A stretch of DNA of 64,000 nucleotides. It comes from Mycobacterium sp. GTDB lineage: Bacteria; Actinomycetota; Actinomycetes; Mycobacteriales; Mycobacteriaceae. The stretch covers positions 1-64,000 of the forward strand of contig NZ_JAOPWB010000162.1 of NCBI RefSeq assembly GCF_025965855.1, in the 5' to 3' direction. Shown one piece after another: positions 9,474-20,407 of this stretch. The notes beneath the pieces are model-generated. The model was not told the DNA's origin and did no database searches. It worked only from the letters and a program-made list of their open reading frames with translations. Positions within the stretch are counted from its first letter, which is position 1. Each line of letters begins with the position of its first letter. Made by a program: the position numbers and the translations under genes.

Positions 9474-10946
9474 TTGGTGACCGATACTGCGCCTTTCGCC
9501 CCCTATGCGGATGTGCACGAAACCCACACGGGCGTGGTCGTGCTCGCCGGCGACCGCGCGTTCAAGGCGAAGAAGCCGGTCCTGACCGACTTTCTCGACT
9601 TCCGCACGCCGGAGCAGCGCGAGCGCGCGTGCCTCCGGGAGGTCGAGCTGAACAGCCGGCTGTCGCCCGGCAGCTACCTCGGGGTCGCGCGCCTGTCCGA
9701 CCCCGGCGGCGGCGCGGCCGAACCGATCGTCGTCATGCGTCGCTACCGAGACGACGACCGGCTGGTGTCCATCGCGACCCGCGACGCCGACGGCTCCGTT
9801 CGACGCCTCCTGGACACCATCGCCGCCGTGCTGGCTAGCTTTCACGAGCGCGCCGAGCGCGGCCGCGCGATCGACGCGCAGGGCGAGCCCGGCGCGATCG
9901 ACCGACGCTGGCGCGACAACCTGGTCGAACTCGACCGCCACGCGGACACGCTGCCCACCGAGACCCTGTCGCGAATCGCGCGGCTTGCCGGCGAATTCAT
10001 CGCGGGCCGCGAACCACTGTTCCGGCGCCGCATCGAGGACGGACTCATCGTCGACGGCCACGGCGATCTGCTCGCCGACGACATCTTCTGCGGCCAGGAC
10101 GAACCGGCGCTGCTCGATTGCCTGGAGTTCGACGACAATCTTCGCTACGTCGACTGCGTGGATGACGCCGCGTTCCTCGCCATGGATCTGGAGTTCCTCG
10201 GCCGCAAGGAACTTGGCGAGCACTTCCTCGAACGCTACGCCGCGCACTCGGCGCGGACGGCGCCGCCGGCGCTAGGGCACTTTTACGTCGCCTACCGCGC
10301 CGTCGTGCGGGCGAAGATCGACTGCGTGCGAGGGTCGCAGGGCAAGCCGGAGGCCGCCGAGGATGCCGCCCGGCACCTCGCGATCGCGGACGAGCGCCTT
10401 CGCGGCGCCACCGTGCGCCTGGCGCTCGTCGGCGGAAACCCGGGCACCGGCAAGTCCACCGTCGCCCGTGCGCTCGCCGAACAGACTGGCGCCCAGGTCA
10501 TTTCGACCGACGACGTCCGCCGGGAACTGCGGGAATCCGGCGCGATCGCGGGCGACGCCGGCGTCCTGGATCAGGGGCTCTACAGCCCGGACAACGTCGC
10601 GGTGGTTTACGAGTTCGCCCTGCGGCGGGCGCGTTCGTTGCTGGCCGATGGGCAATCGGTGATCCTCGACGGCACCTGGCGGGATCCGCGGATGCGTGCG
10701 CGGGCCCATCGCCTCGCCTCCGAAACGCACTCGGCGACGGTGGAACTCATGTTCTCGTCGACTGTCGACACGGCGGCCGGCCGAATCACCACCCGGCAGC
10801 CGGGCAACTCGGAGGTGACCCCGGAGATCGCCGCGGCGCTGGCCGCCGAGCGCGCCGGCTGGGACACCGCGCACCGGATCGACACGTCGGGGGCACTCGA
10901 AGACTCGGCGCGAGAGGCCCTCGATGTCTGGCGCGGGACGTTGTAG
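9474..10946 (+). CDS. bifunctional aminoglycoside-phosphotransferase-like / P-loop kinase protein (Rv2004c-like)
   Basis: N-terminal APT-like (VDGHGDLLADDIF) and C-terminal P-loop ALVGGNPGTGKSTVARALAEQTGAQVISTDDVRRELR. Confidence 0.8.
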   Translation: MVTDTAPFAPYADVHETHTGVVVLAGDRAFKAKKPVLTDFLDFRTPEQRERACLREVELNSRLSPGSYLGVARLSDPGGGAAEPIVVMRRYRDDDRLVSIATRDADGSVRRLLDTIAAVLASFHERAERGRAIDAQGEPGAIDRRWRDNLVELDRHADTLPTETLSRIARLAGEFIAGREPLFRRRIEDGLIVDGHGDLLADDIFCGQDEPALLDCLEFDDNLRYVDCVDDAAFLAMDLEFLGRKELGEHFLERYAAHSARTAPPALGHFYVAYRAVVRAKIDCVRGSQGKPEAAEDAARHLAIADERLRGATVRLALVGGNPGTGKSTVARALAEQTGAQVISTDDVRRELRESGAIAGDAGVLDQGLYSPDNVAVVYEFALRRARSLLADGQSVILDGTWRDPRMRARAHRLASETHSATVELMFSSTVDTAAGRITTRQPGNSEVTPEIAAALAAERAGWDTAHRIDTSGALEDSAREALDVWRGTL

Positions 10947-11049
10947 GCCCAGTTCACGACCCGAGCGGGGTGGTTGACATGTTGGTCTCGGCGGCCAAAA
11001 CGCCCCATTCGCGTTCTCCGCGTGGGCGATTCGCTGTTGGCGTGGCTCT

Positions 11050-11283
11050 CCCACCGTTCCCGCAGCAGAAACTGATGGGCCGGCAGGTGCTGGAAGTCTT
11101 GCCGATACCCCGATGGCCCTGCAGTTGCGCACCGGCATCGCGATGCTCAGCTACGCCGACACGTTCGCCTCCGGCTTCACCGCCGACTACGACACCGCGC
11201 CCGACGTCGAGGCGCTCGCCGCCGGAATCGAAAACGGCGTCGCGCAATTGGTTTGGGCCGGCCGCCACTCCGCTATCGGGTGA
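11050..11283 (+). pseudogene. C-terminal remnant of WS/DGAT (tgs-type wax ester synthase / diacylglycerol acyltransferase)
   Basis: QQKLMGRQVLEVLPIP in one frame, then MALQLRTGIAMLSYADTFASGFTADYDTAPDVEALAAGIENGVAQLVWAGR* in another; matches the WS/DGAT C-terminal pattern. Confidence 0.65.
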
Positions 11284-11962
11284 CCGGCCGGTCGTTGGAG
11301 CGGCGGATGCGACGATGCGCGGTCACCAGCAGGTGGTCGAACTCCTGCGAGTTGAGGGGCAGGCCGGCGCCGAGGAAGTCTTCGGCGATCTGCTCGGCCA
11401 ACAGCCGCAGCTTGACGTTTGCCTCCTGGGACAGCCATTTGAGCAGGTTGAACGCGGCATTGTCGTTGATCCGGTAGATCAGCATCAGCATGCCCTTGGT
11501 CTGCTCGATGCTGGCGCGGTTCTCGCTGATCTCGGCCAGTCTCGCGGTGACAAGGTCCTCCTGCGCCCGTTCTGGCGGCGGGGAGACGTCGACGTAGAAC
11601 CCGTGCGTTCCGATCACTTCGCCTTGATCGTCGAAGAGTTGGTCACCGACGACGACGATGTGGCGCACGTTGCCGGCGGTGTCGATGATGCGGTGGCGGG
11701 TGCTGAACGCCTGGTGGGCGTTCAGGATCTGATCGATCGTGGCCGCGACCTGCCTGCGATCGTCGGGGTGTTTGTGGGCGAGCACCAGGTCGGTGGTCGG
11801 GGTGACGCTGCCCGGCTCGTAGCCGTGCATCCGCTGCACCTGCGCGGACCATTCCCACCGCTGGTCGGCGAAGTAGAACCGGAACCAGCCCACCCGTTGC
11901 GGATCGCCGCCGGCCAGGGCCTGTTCGATGTCAGGCGTCTGGCCGTCTAGATGCCATTTCAT
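11273..11962 (-). CDS. PAS and ANTAR domain-containing RNA-binding regulator
   Basis: PAS region then ENRASIEQTKGMLMLIYRINDNAAFNLLKWLSQEANVKLRLLAEQI (ANTAR). Confidence 0.85.
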   Translation of the reverse strand: MKWHLDGQTPDIEQALAGGDPQRVGWFRFYFADQRWEWSAQVQRMHGYEPGSVTPTTDLVLAHKHPDDRRQVAATIDQILNAHQAFSTRHRIIDTAGNVRHIVVVGDQLFDDQGEVIGTHGFYVDVSPPPERAQEDLVTARLAEISENRASIEQTKGMLMLIYRINDNAAFNLLKWLSQEANVKLRLLAEQIAEDFLGAGLPLNSQEFDHLLVTAHRRIRRSNDRPVTR

Positions 11963-12036
11963 CTGAGACCTTGCCTCCTCGGGCAAAGGGCGGCGGCGGC
12001 GGCCAGGTCGCGGTCGCCGCCCCGCCCGCCGGCTGA

Positions 12037-12486
12037 TCAGGCGTCTATGACCTCCCGCTTCGAAGCGGTGTCGTCGAGGGCCTGGTGCCCGTTGCCGTGA
12101 GCGACGGAGATCTTGCGCGGCTTGGCCTTTTCGGCCACCGGGATGCGCAGGCTCAGGACGCCTTCCTGGTATGACGCCTCGATCCTGTCGGTGTCGAGGT
12201 TTTCACCGAGCACGAGCTGGCGACTGAACACCCCTCGGGGCCGCTCGGTGGCCAGCATCTCGCGGTTCGGGTCCACGGCGGGCCGCTCGGCACGCACGGT
12301 CACCACATTGCGCTCGATGTCGATGTCCAGCGAGTTGGCGTCGATGCCCGGCAGGTCGAACTCGACGACAAATCGTTCCCCCTCGCGCCAGGCGTCCATC
12401 GGCATCACTGCGGGCCGCGCGGCCGTGCCGAGTACGTGCTGGGCGAAGCGGTCCAGGTCACGGAACGGATCGGTACGCATCAGCAT
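12037..12486 (-). CDS. Hsp20/alpha-crystallin family small heat shock protein
   Basis: [26 protein letters not shown] ... [35 protein letters not shown]. Confidence 0.92.
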   Translation of the reverse strand: MLMRTDPFRDLDRFAQHVLGTAARPAVMPMDAWREGERFVVEFDLPGIDANSLDIDIERNVVTVRAERPAVDPNREMLATERPRGVFSRQLVLGENLDTDRIEASYQEGVLSLRIPVAEKAKPRKISVAHGNGHQALDDTASKREVIDA

Positions 12487-12532
12487 GGCGGTCACCTCTC
12501 ACTCCAATCTGTTGGTTGTGAAACGGCTTTTC

Positions 12533-12560
12533 CTATGTCTTTCTATGTCAAAAGACATAG
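12533..12560. promoter_or_regulatory. nested inverted repeat CTATGTCTTT-CTATGTCA-AAAGACATAG, probable operator for the divergent Hsp20/MerR genes
   Basis: Exact 10-bp inverted arms (12533-12542 / 12551-12560) plus an internal CTATGTC-AAAA-GACATAG palindrome. Confidence 0.7.
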
Positions 12561-12639
12561 ATTTCATATATCACCATCGACAGCACTGCGCAAGTGTGAT
12601 AAACAGATTTTCCGAGCGAATCAGTCGAGGAGATGTCCG

Positions 12640-13002
12640 ATGACCGAGAACACTGGCGCCACGGGGGCGCCGGCGTCGGATCGCGGGGTGTACGGAATCT
12701 CTGTGGCCGCCGAACTTTCCGGCATCCCGGTGCAGTCGCTTCGCCTCTACGAACGGCACGGGCTCTTGAGGCCGGCGCGAAGCGACGGCGGAACGCGGCG
12801 CTACAGCCCCGACGACCTGGCCCGGCTCCAGCGCATCAGCGCCCTGGTCGACGCCGGGGTCAACCTCGCCGGCATTGCCCGCATCCTGAGCCTGGAAGAT
12901 GACAACGCCACGCTATCGGCGGTCAACACCGATCTGCGGTCCACCAACCGCAGCTTGCGGAACGCGGGGAAGGGCGCGCGGGCCAAAGACAACGCAACAT
13001 GA
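12640..13002 (+). CDS. MerR family regulator, HspR-like
   Basis: YGISVAAELSGIPVQSLRLYERHGLLRPARSDGGTRRYSPDDLARLQRISALVDAGVNLAGIARIL. Confidence 0.85.
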   Translation: MTENTGATGAPASDRGVYGISVAAELSGIPVQSLRLYERHGLLRPARSDGGTRRYSPDDLARLQRISALVDAGVNLAGIARILSLEDDNATLSAVNTDLRSTNRSLRNAGKGARAKDNAT

Positions 13003-13252
13003 CACACGAAAAGGGTTGGTCACCGACGCGTTACCGAGCCGCCTTGCGGTTGGGCTCGCTCGGCCCGTTCATATGCGCACCCGGGCGCCTTCCGGATGTT
13101 CGTTTGAGGTGTTTGCACTTGGTTGTCTGGCTCCTAGACTGCGCTTTATGGGTCGACGCGTCGGGAGGTGCTCCGCCGGGTCGTGGCAGGCGACGGGGGG
13201 CGCACCGCTGCCGTGCAGCAGCGCCCGTGAAGCCCTTGAGGGGGGTGATGGA

Positions 13253-13972
13253 ATGCCGGACGGCCAGAACACAGTCGTCGCTCAGTTGACGGAACTGATG
13301 ACCAATATGGACCGCAACGGGGCGGAGACCACGGCCGGACTGCGTGAACTCGTCGAAACTGGTGTTCAGCACATGCCGGGCTGCCAATACGCCGGGATCA
13401 CCCTGGCCGAGAAGGGCAAGGCGGTTACCAACGTGGTCGCCACGCATCGCTACGCGACGATCCTCGATACGATCCAGGACCGGCGCGGGGAGGGGCCGTG
13501 CCTGACCGCGGCGTGGCGGCACCACATGATGTTCGTCGACGACTTGAATGTCGACCAGCGCTGGCCGCGCTATCAGCGCGACGCGCTCGCGGAGACCCCG
13601 GTCCGCTCGATCGTGTCGTACGAGTTGTTCGACGATGGTAAGAGCATGGCGGCGCTCAACTTCTATGCCGAGCATCCGCACGTGTTCGACGACGAATCAC
13701 TAGAGATTGGCGGGGTTTTCGCCACCCATGTGGCGTTGGCGTGGTCGATGATGCGCCGGCAAAACCAGTTTCGCAGCGCGCTGGCGTCACGGGATATCAT
13801 CGGTCAGGCCAAAGGCGTCGTCATGGAGCGCTTCAACCTCGACGCCGTCGAAGCGTTCGAACTCCTCACCCGGCTATCGCAGCAATCGAACACCAAAGTG
13901 ATCGACATCGCCAAAGCGCTGATCGACAACGAGCATCCGCTCAAGCCACCGCATCGCGGCCCCCGCGCATAG
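13253..13972 (+). CDS. GAF and ANTAR domain-containing regulator
   Basis: GAF region; ANTAR RDIIGQAKGVVMERFNLDAVEAFELLTRLSQQSNTKVIDIAKALI. Confidence 0.88.
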   Translation: MPDGQNTVVAQLTELMTNMDRNGAETTAGLRELVETGVQHMPGCQYAGITLAEKGKAVTNVVATHRYATILDTIQDRRGEGPCLTAAWRHHMMFVDDLNVDQRWPRYQRDALAETPVRSIVSYELFDDGKSMAALNFYAEHPHVFDDESLEIGGVFATHVALAWSMMRRQNQFRSALASRDIIGQAKGVVMERFNLDAVEAFELLTRLSQQSNTKVIDIAKALIDNEHPLKPPHRGPRA

Positions 13973-14007
13973 CTGCGACCGTTCCGCAATGGATGGCGGG
14001 CTGCGGC

Positions 14008-14032
14008 GTTTCGGCCGGCGCGACACGGGTAT
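14008..14032 (+). promoter_or_regulatory. SigF-type promoter GTTT-N15-GGGTAT upstream of ADH
   Basis: Exact match; -10 ends 12 nt before ATG 14044. Confidence 0.65.
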
Positions 14033-14043
14033 GTGCCATGCAC

Positions 14044-15225
14044 ATGAAAGCCGTCACGTGGCAGGGCAAGCGCGACGTTCGCGTGGAGTCGGTCCCCGAT
14101 CCGAAGATCGAACAGTCAACGGACGCCATCGTCGAGGTCACCTCGACGAACATCTGCGGGTCCGACCTGCACCTCTACGAAATTCTCGGGGCCTTCATGA
14201 ACCCTGGGGACATCCTCGGGCACGAGCCGATGGGGATCGTCCGCGAGGTCGGCGCGGAAACGGGCGATCTGCGGATCGGTGATCGGGTCGTCATCCCGTT
14301 CCAGATCTCCTGCGGCCGGTGCCACATGTGTGGCAAGCAGCTCTACACCCAGTGTGAGACCACCCAGGTGCGCGATCAGGGCATGGGCGCGGCGTTGTTC
14401 GGTTATTCAGAGCTCTACGGCGAAATTCCCGGCGGCCAAGCCGAACTGCTGCGGGTCCCGCAAGCCCAGTTCACCCACATCAAAGTTCCTGTGGGACCGC
14501 CGGATTCGCGCTTCGTGTACCTGTCGGATGTGCTGCCGACCGCGTGGCAGGCGGTGGCCTACGCCGACATTCCCGACGGTGGGTCGGTGGCCGTGCTCGG
14601 CCTGGGTCCCATCGGGGACATGGCGGCACGCATCGCCGACCATCTCGGCTACCGGGTAATCGCCGTCGATCTGGTGCCCGAACGCCTGGCCCGCGCCGCG
14701 GCGCGCGGCATCCACACCATCGATCTGGGCCGGCTCGATTCCCCCCTCGGCGACGCGATCCGCGACCTGACCGACGGCCGGGGCACCGACTCGGTGATCG
14801 ACGCGGTGGGCATGGAGTCGCACGGTTCCCCCGTCGCCAGGCTGGTTCAGCAGGCGAGCACCATGTTGCCGGACGTGCTGGCCAAGCGGCTCATGCAGAC
14901 CGCCGGTGTGGACCGACTCAGCGCCCTGTATTCCGCCATCGACATCGTGCGGCGCGGCGGAACAATCTCGCTGATCGGCGTCTACGGCGGGATGGCCGAC
15001 CCCCTGCCGATGCTCACCCTCTTCGACAAGCAAGTGACCCTGCGGATGGGACAGGCCAACGTGAAGAAGTGGGTCGACGACATCATGCCCCTGCTGACCG
15101 ACGACGATCCGCTCGGCGTCGACACCTTCGCCACCCACGTGCTGTCCCTCGACGAGGCCCCGCACGCCTACGAGATCTTCCAGAAAAAGCAGGACGGGGC
15201 CGTCAAGGTCATGCTGAAGCCGTAA
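14044..15225 (+). CDS. zinc-dependent alcohol dehydrogenase (formaldehyde-dehydrogenase-like)
   Basis: MKAVTWQGKRDVRVESVPDP...STNICGSDLHLYE...GHEPMGIV...CGRCHMCGKQLYTQC. Confidence 0.85.
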   Translation: MKAVTWQGKRDVRVESVPDPKIEQSTDAIVEVTSTNICGSDLHLYEILGAFMNPGDILGHEPMGIVREVGAETGDLRIGDRVVIPFQISCGRCHMCGKQLYTQCETTQVRDQGMGAALFGYSELYGEIPGGQAELLRVPQAQFTHIKVPVGPPDSRFVYLSDVLPTAWQAVAYADIPDGGSVAVLGLGPIGDMAARIADHLGYRVIAVDLVPERLARAAARGIHTIDLGRLDSPLGDAIRDLTDGRGTDSVIDAVGMESHGSPVARLVQQASTMLPDVLAKRLMQTAGVDRLSALYSAIDIVRRGGTISLIGVYGGMADPLPMLTLFDKQVTLRMGQANVKKWVDDIMPLLTDDDPLGVDTFATHVLSLDEAPHAYEIFQKKQDGAVKVMLKP

Positions 15226-15293
15226 TCTCGTTGTGAACCAGGCGATTTCGGACACATCGGGGTCGCCAGGGGGCGCGCTTGCGGCCGCGCGCG

Positions 15294-15319
15294 GTTTGAC
15301 CGCCGGGTCGGCCGGGTAT
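15294..15319 (+). promoter_or_regulatory. SigF-type promoter GTTT-N16-GGGTAT upstream of glgX
   Basis: Exact match; -10 ends 11 nt before ATG 15330 (near-leaderless). Confidence 0.7.
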
Positions 15320-15329
15320 CAACTGCGCT

Positions 15330-17489
15330 ATGACCGGCCCAGTAGCCCTTGCGCCCACGCCCACCGGTGAAGTGTGGCCGGGCAAGGCTTATCCGCTGGG
15401 CGCGACCTATGACGGCGCGGGCACCAACTTCGCGGTGTTCAGCGAGGCGGCCGAGCGCGTGGAGCTGTGTCTGTTCGACGCCGACGGCATCGAAAGCCGA
15501 ATCACCCTGCCCGAGGTCGACGGGTTCGTCTGGCACGCCTACGTGCCGAACATCGAACCGGGTCAGCGCTACGGCTATCGCGTTCACGGTCCGTACGACC
15601 CGCAGGCCGGGCTGCGGTGCAATCCGAACAAGCTGTTGCTGGACCCGTACTCCAAGGCCATAGACGGCACATTCGACTGGAACCAGTCGCTGTTCGGCTA
15701 CAACTTCGGAGACCCCGACAGCCGCAACGACGACGACTCCGCCGCCAGCATGCCCAAGTCGGTGGTGATCAGCCCGTACTTCGACTGGGGCAACGACCGC
15801 CCGCCGGACCACCACTACGCCGACACGGTCATCTACGAGGCGCACGTCAAGGGCCTGACGCAGACCCACCCGGACATCCCCGATCAATTGCGCGGAACCT
15901 ACGCGGCCGTGGCGCACCCGGTGATGATCGAGCACCTCAAAACCCTCGGCGTCACCGCGATCGAGCTGATGCCGGTGCACCACTTCGCCAACGACTCGAC
16001 GCTGATCGAGAAGGGCCTCTCGAATTACTGGGGCTACAACACGATTTCGTTCTTCGCGCCCGACCCGAAGTATTCCAGCGCCGCCTCGGCGGGCGGGCAG
16101 GTGCAGGAGTTCAAGGCGATGGTGCGCGCCCTGCACGAGGCCGGCATCGAGGTCATCCTCGACGTGGTCTACAACCACACGGCAGAGGGCAACCATCTGG
16201 GCCCGACGCTGTCCATGCGCGGCATCGACAACGCGGCGTATTACCGGCTCGTCGATGACGACAAGCGCTACTACATGGACTACACCGGCACGGGCAACAG
16301 CCTCAACGTCGGGCATCCGCACGCGCTGCAGCTGATCATGGACTCGCTGCGCTACTGGGTGACCGAGATGCACGTCGACGGCTTCCGTTTCGACCTGGCC
16401 GCGACGCTGGCCCGTGAGTTCTACGACGTCGATCGGCTGGCGACGTTCTTCGAACTCGTGCAACAGGATCCGACGGTCAGCCAGGTCAAGCTCATCGCCG
16501 AGCCGTGGGACGTCGGGCCGGGCGGCTACCAGGTGGGCAATTTCCCGCCGCAGTGGACGGAGTGGAACGGAAAGTACCGCGATACCGTGCGCGACTTCTG
16601 GCGCGGTGAGCCCTCCACCCTCGACGAATTCGCCTACCGGCTGTCCGGATCGGCCGACCTCTACGAGCACACCGCGCGCCGGCCGGTGGCGTCGATCAAC
16701 TTCGTCACCGCCCATGACGGGTTCACGCTGCGCGACCTGGTGTCCTACAACGAAAAGCACAACGAGGCCAACCGCGAGGACAACAACGACGGCGAGAGCC
16801 ACAACCGGTCGTGGAACTGCGGCGTGGAGGGGCCAACTGACGACGAGGGCGGCCCCGGTGTCAATGACCTGCGCGCCCGCCAGCAGCGCAATTTCCTGAC
16901 CACTCTGCTGCTGTCGCAGGGCGTGCCGATGATCTGCCACGGCGACGAGCTGGGTCGCACGCAGAACGGGAACAACAACGGCTACTGCCAGGACAACGAG
17001 CTCACCTGGATCAACTGGGCCAACGCAGACGCGAGCCTGCTGGAGTTCACCCGCGCGGTGTCGGCGCTGCGCGCGAACCACCCGGTGTTCCGCAGGCGCC
17101 GGTTCTTTTCCGGCAAGCCGGTGGGGCGCCGCGGCCAGGACGGCCTGCCCGATATCGCCTGGTTCACCCCCGAGGGCACCGAGATGACCGACGAGGATTG
17201 GGGCGCGGGGTTCGCGAAATCGGTCACGGTGTTTTTCAACGGCCACGGCATCCCCGGTCTCGACGCGCGGGGGCAGCGGGTGCTCGACGACTCCTTCCTG
17301 CTGTGCTTCAACGCCCACCACGAGTCCATCGAGTTCACCCTGCCGCCAAAGGAATTCGGCGCCAGCTGGCATGTCGTGGTATTCACCGGACCCGAGGAGA
17401 CGTCGCCCGCCGACGAAGTGCCCGGCGGAGGGGCGCTGACCGTCGAAGCGCACACGGCCGTGGTGCTGCAGGTCCCCGACGAGGCCTGA
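15330..17489 (+). CDS. glgX: glycogen debranching enzyme GlgX
   Basis: [36 protein letters not shown] ... [11 protein letters not shown] ... VDGFRFDLA ... [21 protein letters not shown]. Confidence 0.93.
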   Translation: MTGPVALAPTPTGEVWPGKAYPLGATYDGAGTNFAVFSEAAERVELCLFDADGIESRITLPEVDGFVWHAYVPNIEPGQRYGYRVHGPYDPQAGLRCNPNKLLLDPYSKAIDGTFDWNQSLFGYNFGDPDSRNDDDSAASMPKSVVISPYFDWGNDRPPDHHYADTVIYEAHVKGLTQTHPDIPDQLRGTYAAVAHPVMIEHLKTLGVTAIELMPVHHFANDSTLIEKGLSNYWGYNTISFFAPDPKYSSAASAGGQVQEFKAMVRALHEAGIEVILDVVYNHTAEGNHLGPTLSMRGIDNAAYYRLVDDDKRYYMDYTGTGNSLNVGHPHALQLIMDSLRYWVTEMHVDGFRFDLAATLAREFYDVDRLATFFELVQQDPTVSQVKLIAEPWDVGPGGYQVGNFPPQWTEWNGKYRDTVRDFWRGEPSTLDEFAYRLSGSADLYEHTARRPVASINFVTAHDGFTLRDLVSYNEKHNEANREDNNDGESHNRSWNCGVEGPTDDEGGPGVNDLRARQQRNFLTTLLLSQGVPMICHGDELGRTQNGNNNGYCQDNELTWINWANADASLLEFTRAVSALRANHPVFRRRRFFSGKPVGRRGQDGLPDIAWFTPEGTEMTDEDWGAGFAKSVTVFFNGHGIPGLDARGQRVLDDSFLLCFNAHHESIEFTLPPKEFGASWHVVVFTGPEETSPADEVPGGGALTVEAHTAVVLQVPDEA

Positions 17490-17581
17490 GCCGGTTGCCG
17501 CAAATCCGCCCGACAGTTACGCAGCCCGCCGCTGGTAGATACGCTGTGGCTGCAGCGGGCTCGTTACAGGAGAGGGCGGAT

Positions 17582-18361
17582 ATGTCAAGGACAGTGGTGG
17601 TTGGCGCCTCGAGCGGACTGGGGCGCTGCATTGGCGTCGGCCTGGCGCAACGCGGCGATAAGGTCGCGCTGCTCGCCCGGCGCCGCGAGCGCATCGAGGT
17701 CGCGGCGAAGGAGGCGGGACCGGCTGCGATCGCCGTCGAATGCGATGTCACCGACGAGGCCTCCTGCCGGTCGGCGATCGGCGCCGCCGCGGACGCGCTC
17801 GGCGGGATCGACAACCTCGTCTACACGCCGGCCGTCGGGCCACTCGTGCGAATGGTCGACACGGACGCCGAGACGTGGCGGCGGATCTTCGATACCAACG
17901 TCATCGGCGCGGCGCTGGTGACGGCGGCCGCGGTGCCACACCTGACGGCCTCCGCGGGCAAGGCGGTCTACCTCTCCTCCGACGCGGGCACGTTCGGGCC
18001 GCCCTGGCCGGGTCTCGGGGGGTACGGCGTCAGCAAGGCGGCCCTCGAGCGACTCGTCGAGGCCTGGCGGGCCGAGCACCCGGACATCGGCTTCACCTGC
18101 CTCATCGTGGGGGAGTGCGGGGGCGGCGAGGGCGACGCGGCGACGGGCATGACCACCGGCTGGGACGCCGAACTGGCCATGAAGGCCGTCCCGCTGTGGG
18201 CCTCCCGCGGCTGCATGCCCGGCAAGCTGATGCCGGTCGAGGACCTCATCGACGTGGTCCACTTGATCCTGGGCACCCATGCGTCGACGTCGATGCCGGT
18301 CGTGGTCGCCAGGGGAGCTCCCGCCAGCCCCGCGGCGTTCGCGGAGTCCGCCCAGTCCTAA
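17582..18361 (+). CDS. SDR family oxidoreductase
   Basis: [33 protein letters not shown]. Confidence 0.85.
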   Translation: MSRTVVVGASSGLGRCIGVGLAQRGDKVALLARRRERIEVAAKEAGPAAIAVECDVTDEASCRSAIGAAADALGGIDNLVYTPAVGPLVRMVDTDAETWRRIFDTNVIGAALVTAAAVPHLTASAGKAVYLSSDAGTFGPPWPGLGGYGVSKAALERLVEAWRAEHPDIGFTCLIVGECGGGEGDAATGMTTGWDAELAMKAVPLWASRGCMPGKLMPVEDLIDVVHLILGTHASTSMPVVVARGAPASPAAFAESAQS

Positions 18362-19326
18362 CGCGCCAACTTCTCGCGGACTTTGTCGACCAGGAAGCGC
18401 CCGTACGACGCCGGCCGGAACGCGCGCGCCGCGCCGGTGAGGGCCTCGCGAGAATCCGGGGGTAGCTCGATGTCGGCGGCGGCCACGTTGAACTCGAGCT
18501 GCTCGACGCTGGAGGCACCGGGGATGGCCACCACTCCCGGCAGGCTGATCAGCCAGGCCAGCGCCACCTGCGCCGGCTTGGCGTCGACCTGCGCCGCGAC
18601 ATCGCGCAACGTCTGCAGGAGCGGCTCGATGCGGCGCAGGTTCTCGGTGCCGAACAGCGGGTTCACGGCGCGAACGCCACCGGGGCGGTTGTCCAGGCCG
18701 TACTTGCCGCCCAGCAGCCCCTGCGCCAGCGGGCTGTAGGCGATCACGATGCGGTTCTCGCGCTCGGCGAAGGGCACCAGGTCCTCCAGCGCCCCGGCGT
18801 GGGCGAGCGAAAAATGCACCTGGTTGCTGATGACCGGCCGCCCGAGCGCGGCGTCGGCCTTTCGCCATCGCGCCAGCGAGTAGTTGGAAACGCCGGCGGC
18901 CCCGATCTTTCCGCCGTCGAGCAGGTCGCGCATCCCCGGCATGATCACCGAATCGGGGACCACCGGGTTGGGCTGGTGGATCTGGTACAGCGGGATGCGG
19001 TCGAGCCCCAGCCGCCGCGCGCTGGCGCGCTCGCGCTGCTTGATCACGGCGGGGAAGGGGGCCACCGGGAAGACCTTGGTGGCCACCGCGACCTCGGCGC
19101 GCTCGTCGCCGAGCGCCTCGCCGAGGATCCGCTCGCTCTTGCCCAGCCCGTATATCTCGGCGGTGTCGAACAGGGTCACCCCCAGGGCGCGGGCCCGCCG
19201 CACGATGTCCCGCGCGGCGCCCGACGCGTATCCCTCCCCGTAGCCCCACTCGCGCGACCCGAACTGCCACGTGCCCAGGCCGATTCGGCTGACCCGTCCG
19301 ACCCCGTCGACGTCAAGATATTTCAT
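18358..19326 (-). CDS. aldo/keto reductase
   Basis: [15 protein letters not shown]...[24 protein letters not shown]...[13 protein letters not shown]. Confidence 0.9.
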   Translation of the reverse strand: MKYLDVDGVGRVSRIGLGTWQFGSREWGYGEGYASGAARDIVRRARALGVTLFDTAEIYGLGKSERILGEALGDERAEVAVATKVFPVAPFPAVIKQRERASARRLGLDRIPLYQIHQPNPVVPDSVIMPGMRDLLDGGKIGAAGVSNYSLARWRKADAALGRPVISNQVHFSLAHAGALEDLVPFAERENRIVIAYSPLAQGLLGGKYGLDNRPGGVRAVNPLFGTENLRRIEPLLQTLRDVAAQVDAKPAQVALAWLISLPGVVAIPGASSVEQLEFNVAAADIELPPDSREALTGAARAFRPASYGRFLVDKVREKLAR

Positions 19327-19411
19327 GAGACCACCCTACTGGGGCGCCGAGTGTGGGCTGAGTACGGGAACCGCCCCTTGAATTCGTCCACGGGCCCGGC
19401 TCGGACTCGCC

Positions 19412-20407
19412 TCAGCCGGGAATCTTGTTGAGCGCGTAGTTCGCGATGCTCACGGCCGATTGCCGGGGACGGACGGCGTCGGTGGTGCCGCTGTAGGAGA
19501 CGTACAGGTCCACGACGACATTGGCTTTGGCCGCGACCGCGCGCGCGGAGCGCACCTGCAGACCCTTCGGCGCCAGATCCATCGTGGTGATGCCGTTGCC
19601 GGCATCGGCCGGAGCGCTCAGGGCGAACGGGATCGCTCCCGCCTCGGGGATCGTCACGCTCACCGTCGTGCCGCCGCACTGGCGCCATCCGTCCAGCAGC
19701 TTCTGCAGTTGTGATTGGGCAGCCGGCGCATCACGAAACGCCGCGACGGCCTGGATCACCTGGACCGACTTGAGCAGGCTGCGCGTGTCGGAGAATTCCG
19801 CCGCGTGGTAGCCGAAGATGGCATCGACGTTGTAGGCGTCGGGTGTGCCCGGGGCGATGCTTCCCCAGCACTCCGGACGGTCGATGGTTCCTTCCCGGTC
19901 GGACCTGGCCGGATGGTCCCACGTCTGGCCCGCGTCGAGGTTCTGGTCGTCGGTGATGGTCTTCAGGTCGCCGAGGCCGGGCAAGACCGTGGCGATGGCG
20001 TCCGGCGCAACCGTGGGGCCCGGGGGCGCCGCGGCGGTGGTGACGGGTGCCGCCGGGTGGCTCGACGTGGATGTGAACGCGGCCAGGGTGGCCCATGCGA
20101 CCAGGGTGAGGACCGCGAGGCTGACGAACGCGTACGACAGCGCCACCCCGGCCAGCGCGCGGTTTCGGCCGAGCTCACCCGTGCGGCGGATCTGCGCGAG
20201 CGCCAGGTGTCCCAGAACCGCACCGACGGGCGGGGACGCGAACGCGAACACCAAAGACTGCGTGGCCAACGGGTTGACGGGCGGGCGGTAAGGCTGTGCG
20301 GGCGGTGGTGTGACGACCGGCGGTTGCACCGGCGGGCCGGCGGGTGGCATGCGACCGAGCGGGTCGTAGCTCAGCGGGCCGTACCCGTACGGATCCTGAG
20401 GATTCAC
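19412..20407 (-). CDS. membrane protein with DUF4190-like TM region and PknH-like sensor/extracellular domain
   Basis: Pro-rich N-terminus, NPLATQSLVFAFASPPVGAVLGHLALAQIRRTGELGRNRALAGVALSYAF; C-terminal GGTTVSVTIPEAG-type domain. Confidence 0.75.
   Translation of the reverse strand: MNPQDPYGYGPLSYDPLGRMPPAGPPVQPPVVTPPPAQPYRPPVNPLATQSLVFAFASPPVGAVLGHLALAQIRRTGELGRNRALAGVALSYAFVSLAVLTLVAWATLAAFTSTSSHPAAPVTTAAAPPGPTVAPDAIATVLPGLGDLKTITDDQNLDAGQTWDHPARSDREGTIDRPECWGSIAPGTPDAYNVDAIFGYHAAEFSDTRSLLKSVQVIQAVAAFRDAPAAQSQLQKLLDGWRQCGGTTVSVTIPEAGAIPFALSAPADAGNGITTMDLAPKGLQVRSARAVAAKANVVVDLYVSYSGTTDAVRPRQSAVSIANYALNKIPG

Noticed and set aside
15168-17453. 761-aa minus-strand ORF opposite glgX
   Set aside because: Antisense shadow in GC-rich DNA; no recognisable domain, while the plus strand encodes unmistakable GlgX.
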